NCBI RefSeq assembly: GCF_001375515.1
Contig: NZ_CTDX01000011.1
Coordinates: 1-64,000 of the forward strand
Source of the DNA: Bacillus kwashiorkori
GTDB lineage: Bacteria; Bacillota; Bacilli; Bacillales; Caldibacillaceae
Reading direction: 5' to 3'
DNA: 64,000 nt
Positions 11,396 through 25,222 of the stretch are shown here, piece after piece. The position numbers and the translations under genes were made by a program. Numbering within the stretch: position 1 is the stretch's first letter; every line of letters starts with the position of its first letter. Below the pieces are notes generated by a model. It saw only the letters and a program-made list of their open reading frames with translations, was not told the origin of the DNA and made no database searches.

Positions 11396-11545
11396 TAATT
11401 AATCCCTCCATCAAAACAATTCTCGCTTCATACTTACATTAGTTTAACATATCTTTTTTTAAAAAAATAGACACTTTTACACCGGAAAAAAATAACATAA
11501 TAGTTTTATATATTTATAAAAACTATGTTTCATTCACATGAAAGA

Positions 11546-11585
11546 AGGCTGTCTAGAAGGATAATACCTTTCCTTTGACAGCCTC
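11546..11585 (-). terminator. guaB terminator-like hairpin
   Basis: AGGCTGTC...AAGG (11547-11560) pairs with CCTTTGACAGCCT (11572-11584) immediately after the guaB stop codon. The T run on the minus strand is short (TTCTTT), so efficiency is uncertain. Confidence 0.65.
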
Positions 11586-11596
11586 CTCAATAATTA

Positions 11597-13090
<1,494 letters not shown>

Positions 13091-13098
13091 TTATTAGT

Positions 13099-13127
13099 AG
13101 GTTATCAATTGGAAACAATACTGTCAA
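13099..13127 (-). promoter_or_regulatory. guaB promoter
   Basis: Minus strand TTGACA (13122-13127), 17-base spacer, weak -10 TAACCT (13099-13104). It lies in the short divergent gap between guaB and yaaC. Confidence 0.5.
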
Positions 13128-13172
13128 GAGATAAATTGTTAATTCCTACTTTTGACATTTGGGGGTGGAATA

Positions 13173-14168
13173 TTGAATTACATCAACAGCGATAAATTTA
13201 GTAACGATTTACTAGTAATTTCCTCGGCTGAAACGGCACGTAATTTTTTAACAGAGCGATACATCAATTACCGTTTTGAAAATACAACAGAAAAAAGCTT
13301 TAACAATTGTTATCCATTTATATACTATATTGAACATGGAAAGGACTTTTTTGAACAAGCAAAACGGTCTCCACTTACTATGAAACCAATTTTACTATTT
13401 TATGGATTTGTATTTTTTATTAAAGCATGCTTGTTAACGGTAGACCCTTACTATCCCGAAACAACTTCTGTTTTAGCACATGGAGTAACAACAAGGAAAA
13501 AGAAAAAGCAGCAATATGATTTTTTAAAGGATGAGGTAAAAATACAAAAATCTGGACTATTTCCTCATTTTTCTAAAAAAATGTTTCATATGGAACAGTT
13601 AGAAGGAAAAAAAATTACTGTAGGGGACTTACTTCAACAAGTTCCAGAACTAATGGATTTCTTTAAACATTATGAAAGAATTGCATCCTTTTCTATCGTA
13701 GAACAAAAAGGGAATACCATCATATTGCCAGATAAAATTTTAGATATTTTCAAAATGACGAAAAATCGCTTTGCACAATTTTTAGCAAATAAGTCAAATA
13801 TAAAAATTGATATACAATTGGATAATAATATAACGGAGATTAATTTAAAGCTAAATAAAAGTAATACAAATTATCCTATAGAAATACTCCCGTTACGATA
13901 TTATTTAGAAAAGGATACTTATTTATTTGCTAATTTCCATAAAGAATTTTGTTTTTTTCATGAACTTATGATTCATTATTTAATACTTTATCATTTGAGC
14001 ATGATTGCCCGATACGAAATAGAGTGGTGGGCAGAGTTAATTCATCATAAATCGACATTTGACTATTCAATCATTAGTTTATATTTGAACATCGCAATGG
14101 ATAAATGCCTATTTTTAATTAACCAGTTTTTATTTAATGAACAAGATTTAAGTATAATTTTGAATTAA
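13173..14168 (+). CDS. yaaC: YaaC-like protein
   Basis: A 331-residue protein without signal peptide; the hydrophobic stretch near residue 80 (ILLFYGFVFFIKACLL) is probably buried rather than membrane-spanning. Divergent position beside guaB, orientation against the surrounding genes and length match B. subtilis YaaC, whose function is not established. TTG at 13173 is chosen because GGGGGTGG lies 5 bases upstream. A good terminator shared with tRNA-Ala follows. Identification is mainly by position and general resemblance. Confidence 0.8.
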   Translation: MNYINSDKFSNDLLVISSAETARNFLTERYINYRFENTTEKSFNNCYPFIYYIEHGKDFFEQAKRSPLTMKPILLFYGFVFFIKACLLTVDPYYPETTSVLAHGVTTRKKKKQQYDFLKDEVKIQKSGLFPHFSKKMFHMEQLEGKKITVGDLLQQVPELMDFFKHYERIASFSIVEQKGNTIILPDKILDIFKMTKNRFAQFLANKSNIKIDIQLDNNITEINLKLNKSNTNYPIEILPLRYYLEKDTYLFANFHKEFCFFHELMIHYLILYHLSMIARYEIEWWAELIHHKSTFDYSIISLYLNIAMDKCLFLINQFLFNEQDLSIILN

Positions 14169-14182
14169 TGTAAAAGGCAAAT

Positions 14183-14233
14183 AAAAAGGGTCAGTTCTTA
14201 CACATTTATTCGTGCAAAAACTGACCCTTTTCT
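14183..14233. terminator. Bidirectional terminator between yaaC and tRNA-Ala
   Basis: AAAAAGGGTCAGTT (14184-14197) pairs with AACTGACCCTTTT (14219-14232), with A and T tracts on each side. It can serve yaaC on the plus strand and the tRNA pair on the minus strand. Confidence 0.85.
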
Positions 14234-14237
14234 CATA

Positions 14238-14310
14238 TGGAGCCTAGCGGGATCGAACCGCTGACCTCCTGCGTGCAAAGCAGGCGCTCTCCCAGCTGAG
14301 CTAAGGCCCC
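14238..14310 (-). tRNA. tRNA-Ala (anticodon UGC)
   Basis: A 73-nucleotide tRNA with acceptor GGGGCCT/AGGCTCC, D arm AGCTCAGCTGGGAGAGC, anticodon loop TTTGCAC giving UGC, and T arm GCGGTTCGATCCCGC. The 3' CCA is not encoded. It is the distal member of an Ile-Ala pair of the kind found in rRNA operon spacers. Confidence 0.97.
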
Positions 14311-14337
14311 AAAGTTTGTAATCTCCCTAAAGATAAA

Positions 14338-14411
<74 letters not shown>

Positions 14412-14479
14412 TATCTCATAGACTTTCATAATATATCATTAATTATTATGAAAGTCAACTTCTAATGGTAACAACCCTT

Positions 14480-15556
14480 TTAATCTAACTCGTAAAGAAG
14501 TTGCTTTATATATATACCGTCGGTTGGTATGGACAGTATCTTTTCTGTATTTACCACTTTTATAAATGGATTTGTTAAGTTCATTGGGTTTAAGTAAATG
14601 ATTTCACCAATTTGTTCATTTGATAGCAATACGTTTAAATTTACGGTGAAACTTAAAAATATTTCAGTGAATTTGTTTAATAATGAAATATCTAAGCTGC
14701 CAAATTTTTCGTGTCGTAATTGATCTATTACGTGGAAGATGTTATTTTTACTTTCAGATTTAAAGTTATAGCTAAACTGAATATATTCATCGACAATAGC
14801 AATGATTTTTGCATAGGGATGGATTTTATTTTCTTTTTCTCCTGTAGGATAGCCGCTCCCATCCAATCGTTCATGGTGCTGAAATATTGCTACCTTGACT
14901 CCGTGATTTAAAGACGGTATATTTTGGAGCATTTTATAACTATTAATCGGATGCATTTTCAGCTCTAGTTCCTGTTCCTTAGACATATTAAATATACTTA
15001 CTCTTTTTAAATCACTCTTTGCTAAACCACAATTGCACAAAATTCCAGCTAATGCAATTTGAAAACAGTCCGCTTTTGGCATATTTAATTTATAAGCAAA
15101 ATAAGCAGAAATCAATCCTAATGATACAGAATGATGATATAAATAATCTTCTTCCGAAAAAAATTGTTGGATAAAAAGTAACCGAGTTGGTGTTTTTTTT
15201 GTTAGTTCTAATAAAGGGATAATAATATTTCTTATTGTATTTACATTAACGGTTGAACCAGCTTGCCAATGATGAAATTCTTTTTTAAATTGCTGAACAG
15301 CATGTAAATATTTCTTTTCAAATACACTATGTTTTATTTTACTATTTTTTTGTTTTTTTTCTGTTGATTTTAATAATTTTTTTCCTTTAACCAGTGGCTC
15401 TTCCACATTTACTGTTTCTACTAAAAAGGCCCTTAAGACGCTTACTATTTCCTTCGTTACAATTGTACCTTTTGGAACGATTGGGTTCTTCGTAAGGCTA
15501 TATATATCCTCTTTGATACGGACACCTTCTTGTAATTGATTTACATTTACTAACAC
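14480..15556 (-). CDS. HD-GYP domain protein with degenerate HD motif
   Basis: A 358-residue protein. The N-terminal ~110 residues are variable; the C-terminal part has the HD-GYP fold, with HHSVSLG (141-147), HPINSYKML, the second signature HHERLDGSGYPTGE (227-240) and IIAIVDEY. The usual LHDIGK segment reads LCNCGLAK (173-180), so the metal-binding His-Asp pair is Cys-Asn. Intact HD-GYP proteins hydrolyse cyclic di-GMP; this one may bind without hydrolysing. The start is GTG with AAGGTGAG 7 bases upstream. It follows gyrA by about 95 bases after a terminator, so it is probably transcribed separately. No gene name is known to me. Confidence 0.85.
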   Translation of the reverse strand: MLVNVNQLQEGVRIKEDIYSLTKNPIVPKGTIVTKEIVSVLRAFLVETVNVEEPLVKGKKLLKSTEKKQKNSKIKHSVFEKKYLHAVQQFKKEFHHWQAGSTVNVNTIRNIIIPLLELTKKTPTRLLFIQQFFSEEDYLYHHSVSLGLISAYFAYKLNMPKADCFQIALAGILCNCGLAKSDLKRVSIFNMSKEQELELKMHPINSYKMLQNIPSLNHGVKVAIFQHHERLDGSGYPTGEKENKIHPYAKIIAIVDEYIQFSYNFKSESKNNIFHVIDQLRHEKFGSLDISLLNKFTEIFLSFTVNLNVLLSNEQIGEIIYLNPMNLTNPFIKVVNTEKILSIPTDGIYIKQLLYELD

Positions 15557-15600
15557 TTTATTCTCACCTTTTTGTTAGTTAATTAGAAAAAAGTTTATAA

Positions 15601-15647
15601 AACAGGCTTCCCTATAAAAGGGGAAGATTCCCTTAGGAAAGCCTGTT
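15601..15647 (-). terminator. gyrA terminator
   Basis: AACAGGCTT (15601-15609) pairs with AAGCCTGTT (15639-15647), with a second inner stem (CCCTTTTATAGGG region), directly after the gyrA stop. On the minus strand TTTTATAAAC follows. Confidence 0.75.
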
Positions 15648-15651
15648 AATA

Positions 15652-18156
15652 TTAATTTTCTTCCGTAATTTCAGCAGTCACATCACTATTTTGATTTTCC
15701 TCGTCCGTTACATCAATTTCTTCCTCTTTCGGTACTTTTGCAATCGCACTTACATTGGAGTTTTCATCTAAACGAATTAACTTAACTCCTATCGTATTTC
15801 TTCCCGTTTTAGATATATCCGTAACACTCATACGAATAATAACGCCGCTATCAGAAATAATCATAATATCTTCATCTTCCGTTACTGATTTCATCCCAAC
15901 AAGCGAACCATTTTTATCTTCCACGATATTGCATGTGCGAATACCTTTCCCGCCACGATTTTGAAGACGGTATTTATCTGCAGCAGTTCTTTTGCCATAA
16001 CCGTATTGCGTAACAATTAATACATCTTCATGTTCTTCCAAAATTTCCATTCCGATTACTTCATCTTCTTTACCTAGTGTAATCCCTTTTACACCAGCCG
16101 CAGTACGGCCCATTGAGCGTACATCGGTTTCATGGAATCGGATGAGCATTCCATTTTTCGTTCCGATAATAATATGTTTATTACCATCCGTTAAACGAAC
16201 GGACATTAACTCATCACCATCTCTTAAAGACAATGCTATTAACCCGTTATTTCTTATGTTCGCAAAGGAAGATAGCGGACTTCGTTTGGAGATACCGTGT
16301 TTCGTAGTGAAAAATAAATAGTTTTTCTCCAAGTCTATATTACGGACTGGAATAATGGCATTAATCCATTCGTCTTTATCGATTTCAACGACATTAATAA
16401 CTGGTATTCCTTTAGCTGTTCGGGAAAACTCTGGAATTTTAAACCCTTTTGTCCGATAAACTTTCCCCTTATTCGTAAAGAATAAAAGATAGTCATGGGT
16501 GGATGTCGTAATCAAGTGTTCCACAAAGTCATCTTCATTCGTGTTCATTCCTTGAATACCTCGTCCACCACGTTTTTGTGTACGATACGTTGATAATGGA
16601 AGTCGTTTAATATACCCTTTTCTAGTTAAGGTAATAATAATTTGTTCTTCAGGAATTAGATCCTCGTCTTCTAAATCTTCAATTGACTCTTGTGTAATTT
16701 CTGTTAATCGTTCATCATTAAATCGTTCTTTGATTTCCGTTAACTCTTCCCGAATGATTGTTAAGATTTTTTCCTCATCTGCCAAAATTGCTTTTAACTC
16801 ACTAATTAATTTTTGAAGTTCTGCATATTCTTCTTCAATTTTTTCTCTCTCTAAGCCTGTTAATCTTTGCAGACGCATGTCTAAAATAGCCTGGGCTTGC
16901 TTATCAGATAGGCTAAAACGAGTCATTAATCCAGTTTTTGCGATTTCTGTTGTTTTTGAACTGCGAATTAGAGATATAACTTCATCAATGTGATCTAGTG
17001 CAATCCGCAACCCTTCTAAAATATGTGCTCTCGCTTCTGCCTTCCGTAATTCAAACTCAGTTCTTCTTGTAATGATAACCTTTTGATGTTCTAAATAATA
17101 ATATAACATCTGTTTGAGATTTAACACTTTTGGTTGTCCATCCACCAGAGCCAGAATGTTTATCCCAAAAGTAGTTTGCATTGCAGTATGTTTAAATAAA
17201 TTATTTAAGACAACATTTGCATTGGCATCTTTGCGTAATTCCATAATAATTCGCAAACCATTTCTATCTGATTCATCCCGTAGTGCTGAGATGCCTTCAA
17301 TTCGCTTTTCCCTTGCTAGTTCTGCAATTCTTTCCACTAGTCTAGCTTTATTCACTTGATATGGAATCTCTGTTACTACAATTACTTGTTTTCCGTTAGC
17401 ATGTTCCTCAATTTCTGTTTTAGCCCGTAATGTAATGGAACCTTTTCCAGTTTCATATGCTCTACGAATACCACTTCTACCCATAATTAACCCAGCAGTT
17501 GGAAAATCCGGCCCTGGAATATATTGCATTAATTCTGTTATGGTAATTTCTGGGTTGTAACTTAATGCTAAAATTCCATCAATGACCTCTCCAAGTTGAT
17601 GTGGGGGAATATTAGTTGCCATACCTACTGCAATACCAGTTGTCCCATTTACTAATAAATTTGGAAATCGAGCTGGTAATACAACAGGTTCTTTTTCTTG
17701 CCCATCATAGTTATCTTGGTAGTCAATTGTATCTTTATTTATATCTCTTAAAAGTTCCATAGAGATTTTTGACATTCTTGCTTCCGTATAACGCATCGCT
17801 GCAGCAGAATCTCCATCAATGGAGCCGAAATTCCCATGTCCATCTACTAATGGATAGCGATAACTGAAGTTTTGCGCCATTCTTACCATTGTTTCATACA
17901 CTGCAGAATCACCGTGGGGATGATATTTACCAATAACATCTCCGACAATACGAGCAGACTTTTTATGCGGTTTTTCTGCAACAATTCCTAAGTCATTCAT
18001 TGCATATAATATTCTTCTTTGTACTGGTTTCAAGCCGTCACGCACATCTGGCAAAGCCCGGGATACAATAACACTCATAGCATAGTCTAAAAACGATGTA
18101 CGCATTTCATTACTTATATTAATTTCTTTTATATTTGATCTTGATGATTCATTCAT
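15652..18156 (-). CDS. gyrA: DNA gyrase subunit A
   Basis: An 834-residue type IIA topoisomerase breakage-reunion subunit. The catalytic tyrosine is in [11 protein letters not shown], preceded by the quinolone-resistance region [17 protein letters not shown] (Ser and Glu at the usual positions, the wild-type pattern). The C-terminal beta-pinwheel carries the GyrA box as QKRGGRG, and a short acidic tail follows. With GyrB it introduces negative supercoils ahead of replication forks. ATG 18156 is used because AAGGGAGGT lies 7 bases upstream; in-frame starts further upstream lack a comparable site. Confidence 0.98.
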   Translation of the reverse strand: MNESSRSNIKEINISNEMRTSFLDYAMSVIVSRALPDVRDGLKPVQRRILYAMNDLGIVAEKPHKKSARIVGDVIGKYHPHGDSAVYETMVRMAQNFSYRYPLVDGHGNFGSIDGDSAAAMRYTEARMSKISMELLRDINKDTIDYQDNYDGQEKEPVVLPARFPNLLVNGTTGIAVGMATNIPPHQLGEVIDGILALSYNPEITITELMQYIPGPDFPTAGLIMGRSGIRRAYETGKGSITLRAKTEIEEHANGKQVIVVTEIPYQVNKARLVERIAELAREKRIEGISALRDESDRNGLRIIMELRKDANANVVLNNLFKHTAMQTTFGINILALVDGQPKVLNLKQMLYYYLEHQKVIITRRTEFELRKAEARAHILEGLRIALDHIDEVISLIRSSKTTEIAKTGLMTRFSLSDKQAQAILDMRLQRLTGLEREKIEEEYAELQKLISELKAILADEEKILTIIREELTEIKERFNDERLTEITQESIEDLEDEDLIPEEQIIITLTRKGYIKRLPLSTYRTQKRGGRGIQGMNTNEDDFVEHLITTSTHDYLLFFTNKGKVYRTKGFKIPEFSRTAKGIPVINVVEIDKDEWINAIIPVRNIDLEKNYLFFTTKHGISKRSPLSSFANIRNNGLIALSLRDGDELMSVRLTDGNKHIIIGTKNGMLIRFHETDVRSMGRTAAGVKGITLGKEDEVIGMEILEEHEDVLIVTQYGYGKRTAADKYRLQNRGGKGIRTCNIVEDKNGSLVGMKSVTEDEDIMIISDSGVIIRMSVTDISKTGRNTIGVKLIRLDENSNVSAIAKVPKEEEIDVTDEENQNSDVTAEITEEN

Positions 18157-18275
18157 CAACGGTACCTCCCTTTCCTCGTCTCTCATGCAGTTTTTCACCC
18201 TTTACGGTTTGCTCCTTAAGCAAATAAAAATAAAAAATTTTAAAAGGAGAGCATTTGAAGATATGTAACAACTAG

Positions 18276-20216
<1,941 letters not shown>

Positions 20217-20233
20217 CTACACTTTCTAATAAC

Positions 20234-20355
20234 TAGGCTGTGTTAAAGTATCGTGTTAACCTTTAGAAAAATGCTTATTTGCCTACCGCTTCATGCGAGT
20301 TGTGTCGTGGTGCAATTTTTCAGTCATGTAAAATTAACAACAATATTTAACAGAG
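20234..20355. mobile_element. Small inverted-repeat element (MITE-like) between recF and gyrB
   Basis: A segment of about 122 bases flanked on both sides by the same 8 bases CTAATAAC (20226-20233 and 20356-20363), as left by a transposon target duplication. Its ends are imperfect inverted repeats: left GGCTGTGTTAAAG, right (reverse complement) CTCTGTTAAATA. It is too short to encode a transposase and has no open frame. TIR type and 8-bp duplication suggest mobilisation in trans by an insertion-sequence transposase. Confidence 0.7.
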
Positions 20356-20395
20356 CTAATAACAAAAAGGTCTAAAAATTAATTACTCTTCAAAA

Positions 20396-21520
20396 TCAAT
20401 TGCTTTCAGAAGTAATTAATTTACCATTTACCACATGAAAAGTTTCCGCTTCTCTTAATGTTTGATGGTCAATTCCTTCTACACTTGTTGTAGTAACGAA
20501 TGTTTGTACTTTTCCTTGAATAGTACTTAATAAATGTGATTGGCGATAATCATCCAATTCTGATAATACATCATCTAATAACAACACAGGATATTCATTG
20601 ACTTCTTTATGAATTAATTCAATTTCTGCTAATTTAACTGATAACGCTGTAGTGCGTTGCTGTCCTTGTGAACCATATGTTTGAACATCTCGATTATTTA
20701 CAAAAAAATGCAAATCATCTCTTTGTGGGCCAAATAACGTAACCCCTCTAATCATTTCTTTTTCTTTAACTTTTTGATACGTATCTAAATATACATTAAC
20801 CATTTTCGACAAATCATCGTCTTCTGATACGTTAACGGAAGGTTTATAATAAATCGCCAGTTTTTCTAACCCGCGAGAAATGTTTTCATGAATTTCCATT
20901 GCCCAATTTTCAAGCTGATGAATAAATTCATATCTTTTTTGTATTATTTTTACCGCTAATTGAACTAGTTGCTCTGTATATACATCTAAAATCGTTTCAT
21001 CTTTCGACTGTTTTGATTGCATAAGTTTTAAATAGCGGTTACGCTGTTGTAATATTTTATTGTATTGGCTAATTTCGTGCAGGTAAATTGGGGAAACTTG
21101 GCCAATTTCCATATCTATAAAGCGTCTTCTAATGGACGGGCTGCCTTTTACGATATTTAGATCTTCTGGTGCAAACATTACTATATTAAAATTTCCAACG
21201 TATTGGCTAAGGCGAGGCTGTTCTAGGTGATTGTATTTTGCTTTTTTCCCTTTTTTGGAAATAGTTAATTCAAGCGGTATTGAGTTGTTTCGTTTTTCAA
21301 TCCGTCCTTCTATTTTAGCATATTCTTTGTCCCATTGGATAAGCTCTTTATCATTTGTTGTTCGATGTGATTTTGCCATTGATAAACAATAGATGGCTTC
21401 CATCATATTCGTTTTACCTTGTGCGTTTTCTCCTAAAATAACGTTAACCTTGTTTTGGAAAGAAGCTGATAAACGATCATAATTCCTATAATTAGTTAAT
21501 TCTAACTCCTTTATATACAT
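20396..21520 (-). CDS. recF: DNA replication and repair protein RecF
   Basis: A 374-residue SMC-like ATPase. Walker A is GENAQGKTN (near residue 30-38), the ABC-type signature is [11 protein letters not shown], and Walker B is [11 protein letters not shown] followed by the D-loop. It helps load RecA at gaps with RecO and RecR. It starts 17 bases after the yaaA stop, in the conserved dnaA-dnaN-yaaA-recF cluster. The stop is followed by the small element that separates it from gyrB. Confidence 0.98.
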   Translation of the reverse strand: MYIKELELTNYRNYDRLSASFQNKVNVILGENAQGKTNMMEAIYCLSMAKSHRTTNDKELIQWDKEYAKIEGRIEKRNNSIPLELTISKKGKKAKYNHLEQPRLSQYVGNFNIVMFAPEDLNIVKGSPSIRRRFIDMEIGQVSPIYLHEISQYNKILQQRNRYLKLMQSKQSKDETILDVYTEQLVQLAVKIIQKRYEFIHQLENWAMEIHENISRGLEKLAIYYKPSVNVSEDDDLSKMVNVYLDTYQKVKEKEMIRGVTLFGPQRDDLHFFVNNRDVQTYGSQGQQRTTALSVKLAEIELIHKEVNEYPVLLLDDVLSELDDYRQSHLLSTIQGKVQTFVTTTSVEGIDHQTLREAETFHVVNGKLITSESN

Positions 21521-21537
21521 AATATGGACATCCTTAT

Positions 21538-21756
21538 TTATAACTCAACTTTAATTATAAAAGTACCATGTTCCTGAATCTCAATCTTATCTCCGTCTCT
21601 TAATTTCTTTCCTCGACGGTCCTCTAATTCACCGTTTACTTTTATTGGATATTCTGATAAAAACCACTTTGCCATTCCACCCGTTTGAATGACATCCGCA
21701 ACTTTTAAAAATTGGCCCAAAGTTATATATTCCGTATCAATAGCTATCTCTCTCAT
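21538..21756 (-). CDS. yaaA: S4-domain protein YaaA (RlbA)
   Basis: A 72-residue protein made almost entirely of one S4 RNA-binding fold ([47 protein letters not shown]). B. subtilis YaaA has been linked to the 50S ribosomal subunit. It lies between dnaN and recF as in most Bacillales. AAAGGATTCGTGTATA precedes the ATG. Confidence 0.95.
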   Translation of the reverse strand: MREIAIDTEYITLGQFLKVADVIQTGGMAKWFLSEYPIKVNGELEDRRGKKLRDGDKIEIQEHGTFIIKVEL

Positions 21757-21894
21757 TATACACGAATCCTTTCTACTTCTCCTTCTTTCTATTTTACTAA
21801 ATTTTTATAAAAAGAACAAAGTCCATAACAAAATTTAGCTGCCAGTACTTACTGACAGCTTTTACTTTTTTCCCGAATTGTATCACCTGAGATA

Positions 21895-23037
21895 CTAAAA
21901 TGTTCTAACAGGTAATAATAATTGTAAGATTGTTTCGTCCCCATTGGATTTAATGATGAACGGACGCATTGGTCCAGTGAAATAAATACTAATTTCTGTA
22001 CCATCAATAGCTTTTAATGCATCTATCATATATTTTGCACTAAAAGAAATTTTTATTTCTTCCCCTTCAATATTTAAGCTTTTTACTTTTTCTACTACTT
22101 TCCCAATTTCTGGAGTATAAGAGGACACTTCAATAAACTGTTCGTCAATGGTAGTAAATTTAATGACATTGTTTTTTCCGTCTCTTGCAAGTAATGAAGC
22201 ACGGTCTACCGCTTCTAAATATTCTTTTGAATTTAACTTAATAATCGTTTTACTATCAGTAGGAATTAACCTTGAAGTATCAGGATATTTTCCTTCTAAT
22301 AGTCTGGAGAAAAATAAAACATGTTTCGCTTTAAATAATATTTGATTGTCAGTAATGATTATTTGCACATCATCATTTGTATCATCTAAAATTTTCATCA
22401 ATTCACTTAAACTTTTACCTGGAATAACAATATTGTGAATTTCATTATTAGTTAAAGCAGAATGGATAGATAATTTTTTTAACGCTAATCGATGACTATC
22501 TGTTGCAACGGATAGGAGTTCGTTATTTTCTATCGTCCAGTTTACTCCAGTTAAAATTGGACGTGCTTCCGATGTAGAAACAGCAAATACGGTTTGTTTA
22601 ATTAATGTTTTTAATAAGTCATTGGAAATAGTAAACGTTGGTTCTTCCGTAATTTTAGGTAAACGAGGATATTCCTCTGCATCTAATCCATGTAAATCAA
22701 ATTCTGCATTTCCAGAGCGAATAATTGTTTTTAAATGATCCTCTACTGTAATTTCCACAATATTTTCCGGCAGCTTTCTAACAATTTCACTAAAGAAACG
22801 TGCTGGTAATACGATAGCTCCATGTTCTATTATTTCTACAATTTCCATATCCTCTTCTTCATTAGGAATAAAAGATTCAATAGAAATATCTGAATCGCTA
22901 CCTGTTAAAGTAACACCATTTTCTTTTGTTTCAATTTTTATTCCAGTAAGTATAGGAATTGTTGTACGAGATGCTACTGCTTTTAAAACATCTTGGACAC
23001 TTTTAATTAATCGCTCCTTTTGGATAAAAAACTTCAT
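21895..23037 (-). CDS. dnaN: DNA polymerase III beta subunit (sliding clamp)
   Basis: A 380-residue protein with three repeated clamp domains of about 120 residues. It begins MKFFIQKERLIKSVQDVLKA and ends LQLLLPVRTF, the conserved C-terminal LPVRT motif. The dimer encircles DNA and tethers polymerases. GGAGGACCGAAA precedes the ATG. The 189-base gap to dnaA holds the unwinding part of oriC. Confidence 0.98.
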   Translation of the reverse strand: MKFFIQKERLIKSVQDVLKAVASRTTIPILTGIKIETKENGVTLTGSDSDISIESFIPNEEEDMEIVEIIEHGAIVLPARFFSEIVRKLPENIVEITVEDHLKTIIRSGNAEFDLHGLDAEEYPRLPKITEEPTFTISNDLLKTLIKQTVFAVSTSEARPILTGVNWTIENNELLSVATDSHRLALKKLSIHSALTNNEIHNIVIPGKSLSELMKILDDTNDDVQIIITDNQILFKAKHVLFFSRLLEGKYPDTSRLIPTDSKTIIKLNSKEYLEAVDRASLLARDGKNNVIKFTTIDEQFIEVSSYTPEIGKVVEKVKSLNIEGEEIKISFSAKYMIDALKAIDGTEISIYFTGPMRPFIIKSNGDETILQLLLPVRTF

Positions 23038-23226
23038 TTTCGGTCCTCCAATATATTATTTATATATATATAAAAATAATAATAATAGTAATAGGTCGTG
23101 TGAATATGTGGATAACCCTGTGAAATAGAGTAAAAGACAGTCTATCCACATGTGGACAGACTGTGTATAATCCTGGTTGATTTATTAACAGTAAAAAAAA
23201 TAGTTGTTAATAACATTTCAGACGAA
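23038..23226. other. oriC, dnaN-proximal part (DnaA boxes, trios, unwinding region)
   Basis: DnaA boxes here are TGTGGATAA (23107-23115, perfect), CTATCCACA (23142-23150), TGTGGACAG (23151-23159) and TGTGTATAA (23162-23170). Next to the perfect box lie six consecutive triplets TAA TAA TAA TAG TAA TAG (23077-23094) followed by a TATATATATATA tract (23061-23071). This is the arrangement of DnaA boxes, spacer, DnaA-trios and duplex unwinding element described for B. subtilis between dnaA and dnaN. Confidence 0.88.
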
Positions 23227-24582
23227 TTACTGGATATGGGATTTAAGTTTTGACTCAATATCTTTTAATTCCTTTTGAAATTGAGTATCTGATTGAATTA
23301 AATTAGAAATTTTTTCATGGGCATGAATAACAGTTGTATGGTCTCTGCCGCCAAATTCTTCGCCAATTTTCGGAAGTGAAAAGTCTGTTAATTCTCGTGA
23401 CAAATACATAGCTATTTGTCTTGGGAAGGCAATGGATTTTGTCCGTTTTTTTGCTTTAAAGTCTTCTAATTTCACTCCGTAATATTCACCGACCGTTTTT
23501 TGAATATCTAGTATGGTAATAACTTTAGGTTTAGAACTTGGAATAATATCTTTTAGTGCATCAGCAGCAAGGTCAGCTGTAATATCGCGGTTCTCTAAAG
23601 AAGAAAAGGCAACAACACGAATTAATGCACCTTCAAGTTCTCGAATATTGGAATCAATTTGATTAGCAATATACAACATCACTTCGTTTGGAATATCGAG
23701 TCCTTCTGCCTTTGCTTTTTTTCGCAAAATAGCAATTCTAGTTTCTAAATCAGGTGGTGTGATATCTGTAATTAATCCCCATTCAAATCGGGAACGGAGT
23801 CGGTCTTCTAAAGTTGGAATTTCTTTTGGTGGCCGATCACTTGAAATAACGATTTGTTTTCGCTCATCATGTAATGCATTAAATGTATGGAAGAACTCTT
23901 CTTGAGTTGATTCTTTACCTGCAAGAAACTGAATATCATCAATAAGTAAAACATCTACTTTACGATATTTATTACGAAACTCAGTAGCTTTATTATCCCT
24001 AATCGCATTAATGAACTCATTTGTAAATTTTTCAGAAGATAAATATACTACTTTTGCCATTGGATTTTGATCTTGTACAAAGTGACCAATTGCTTGCATT
24101 AAATGAGTTTTTCCAAGACCAACTCCACCGTAAATAAACAGAGGGTTATATGCTTTTGCTGGAGCCTCTGCCACAGCTAAAGAAGCAGCATGGGCAAACC
24201 GGTTACCAGAGCCAATTACAAATGTATCAAATGTATATTTAGGGTTTAGCATACTATTATTATGTTCATTTTGTTGGGTGTTTTGATTATTTAGTTCTTT
24301 CGGCGGCTGCATGTCTTTAATATTTACTTCATTTGTGTCTGGGATGGTAAATTTAATCTCTATTTCTTCTCCAATTAAGTCTAATAAAACGGAGGAAATT
24401 AGAGATGTATAGTTTCCTTGTAACCATTCTTTAGCGAATTCATTAGGAGCTTCAATATATAATGTATTTCCTTGAAGAGAAGATGCTTTAGTAGCTTTTA
24501 ACCAAGTTTCAAAGCTTGGTTTACTAACCTTTTTCTCAACTAAAGCTAATGTCTTCTGCCAAAGGTCATCTATGTTTTCCAA
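23227..24582 (-). CDS. dnaA: Chromosomal replication initiator DnaA
   Basis: A 451-residue initiator with the four DnaA domains: an N-terminal helicase-loading domain (1-80), a Gln/Asn-rich linker (to ~110), the AAA+ domain with [12 protein letters not shown] (Walker A, near 152) and [11 protein letters not shown] (Walker B), and the DNA-binding domain with the signature [15 protein letters not shown] near residue 410. It binds TTATCCACA boxes and opens oriC. AAGGAGGGAAATC precedes the ATG. It is flanked on both sides by DnaA-box clusters, so autoregulation is likely. Confidence 0.98.
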   Translation of the reverse strand: MENIDDLWQKTLALVEKKVSKPSFETWLKATKASSLQGNTLYIEAPNEFAKEWLQGNYTSLISSVLLDLIGEEIEIKFTIPDTNEVNIKDMQPPKELNNQNTQQNEHNNSMLNPKYTFDTFVIGSGNRFAHAASLAVAEAPAKAYNPLFIYGGVGLGKTHLMQAIGHFVQDQNPMAKVVYLSSEKFTNEFINAIRDNKATEFRNKYRKVDVLLIDDIQFLAGKESTQEEFFHTFNALHDERKQIVISSDRPPKEIPTLEDRLRSRFEWGLITDITPPDLETRIAILRKKAKAEGLDIPNEVMLYIANQIDSNIRELEGALIRVVAFSSLENRDITADLAADALKDIIPSSKPKVITILDIQKTVGEYYGVKLEDFKAKKRTKSIAFPRQIAMYLSRELTDFSLPKIGEEFGGRDHTTVIHAHEKISNLIQSDTQFQKELKDIESKLKSHIQ

Positions 24583-25143
24583 TGATTTCCCTCCTTGACC
24601 ATGCTCCCTTATTAAAGGAAAAAATAGCTAGCAATATACGTGTTCTATATAAAGAAAAAACAAACACGAAGAAATATTCTTTATTCAGAACAAAAAAATA
24701 GGAAAGTAGTAATAATATTATATTATAAATGCATATAATTTAGTGGGAAAGTAAAAAGAAAGTTTAAATAGCATTTTTCGACAAAATCCACATATTGTGG
24801 ACAAAAAACTACACAAAGTATGAATAACTTATTAACATGTTATTAACAATTTGTGGATAACTTTTCTGCAAGAAGTAATTATTCACTACTAAAACACATA
24901 TCATCATAACAAAAAAAAGCATATGAGGCAATGCTTTTAATAAAATATCCACAGGGGAGTAAGCTTGTTAATAAAAAATATCCACAACTGGATTAATTGT
25001 GCAAAAAATGTCGATATGTTGTTAATAAATGTAGAACGGTGTCGAAATACTATCCACAAGTTAGTAACGAATACCGTATTTTACATGTGGAAAATGGACA
25101 AGCTTCTAACTGGAGAAAAATTTTGTAAGGAATATTTTTCAAG
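24583..25143. other. oriC, dnaA-upstream DnaA-box region
   Basis: No gene is visible in this AT-rich 560-base stretch. DnaA-box-like sequences include TGTGGACAA (24796-24804), TGTGGATAA (24852-24860, perfect), ATATCCACA (24945-24953 and 24978-24986) and CTATCCACA (25050-25058). The region also carries the start of dnaA transcription. It matches the upstream half (incA/incB) of a bipartite Bacillus origin. A plus-strand frame from 24965 overlaps these boxes but has no good start and is not considered a gene. Confidence 0.88.
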
Positions 25144-25144
25144 G

Positions 25145-25174
25145 TTGACATTCGCTACGTTAACTTTATATAAT
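25145..25174 (+). promoter_or_regulatory. rpmH promoter
   Basis: TTGACA (25145-25150), 18-base spacer, TATAAT (25169-25174): both hexamers are perfect. It is followed after about 49 bases by rpmH with its own ribosome-binding site. Confidence 0.88.
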
Positions 25175-25222
25175 TATAAGGACTTTCTTGAACTGTTTTC
25201 CTCGAATAGGGAGGTGTCATAA

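Noticed and set aside
24965-25222. An 85-codon plus-strand frame in the origin region
   Set aside because: It overlaps DnaA boxes and the rpmH promoter, lacks a ribosome-binding site and looks like chance.
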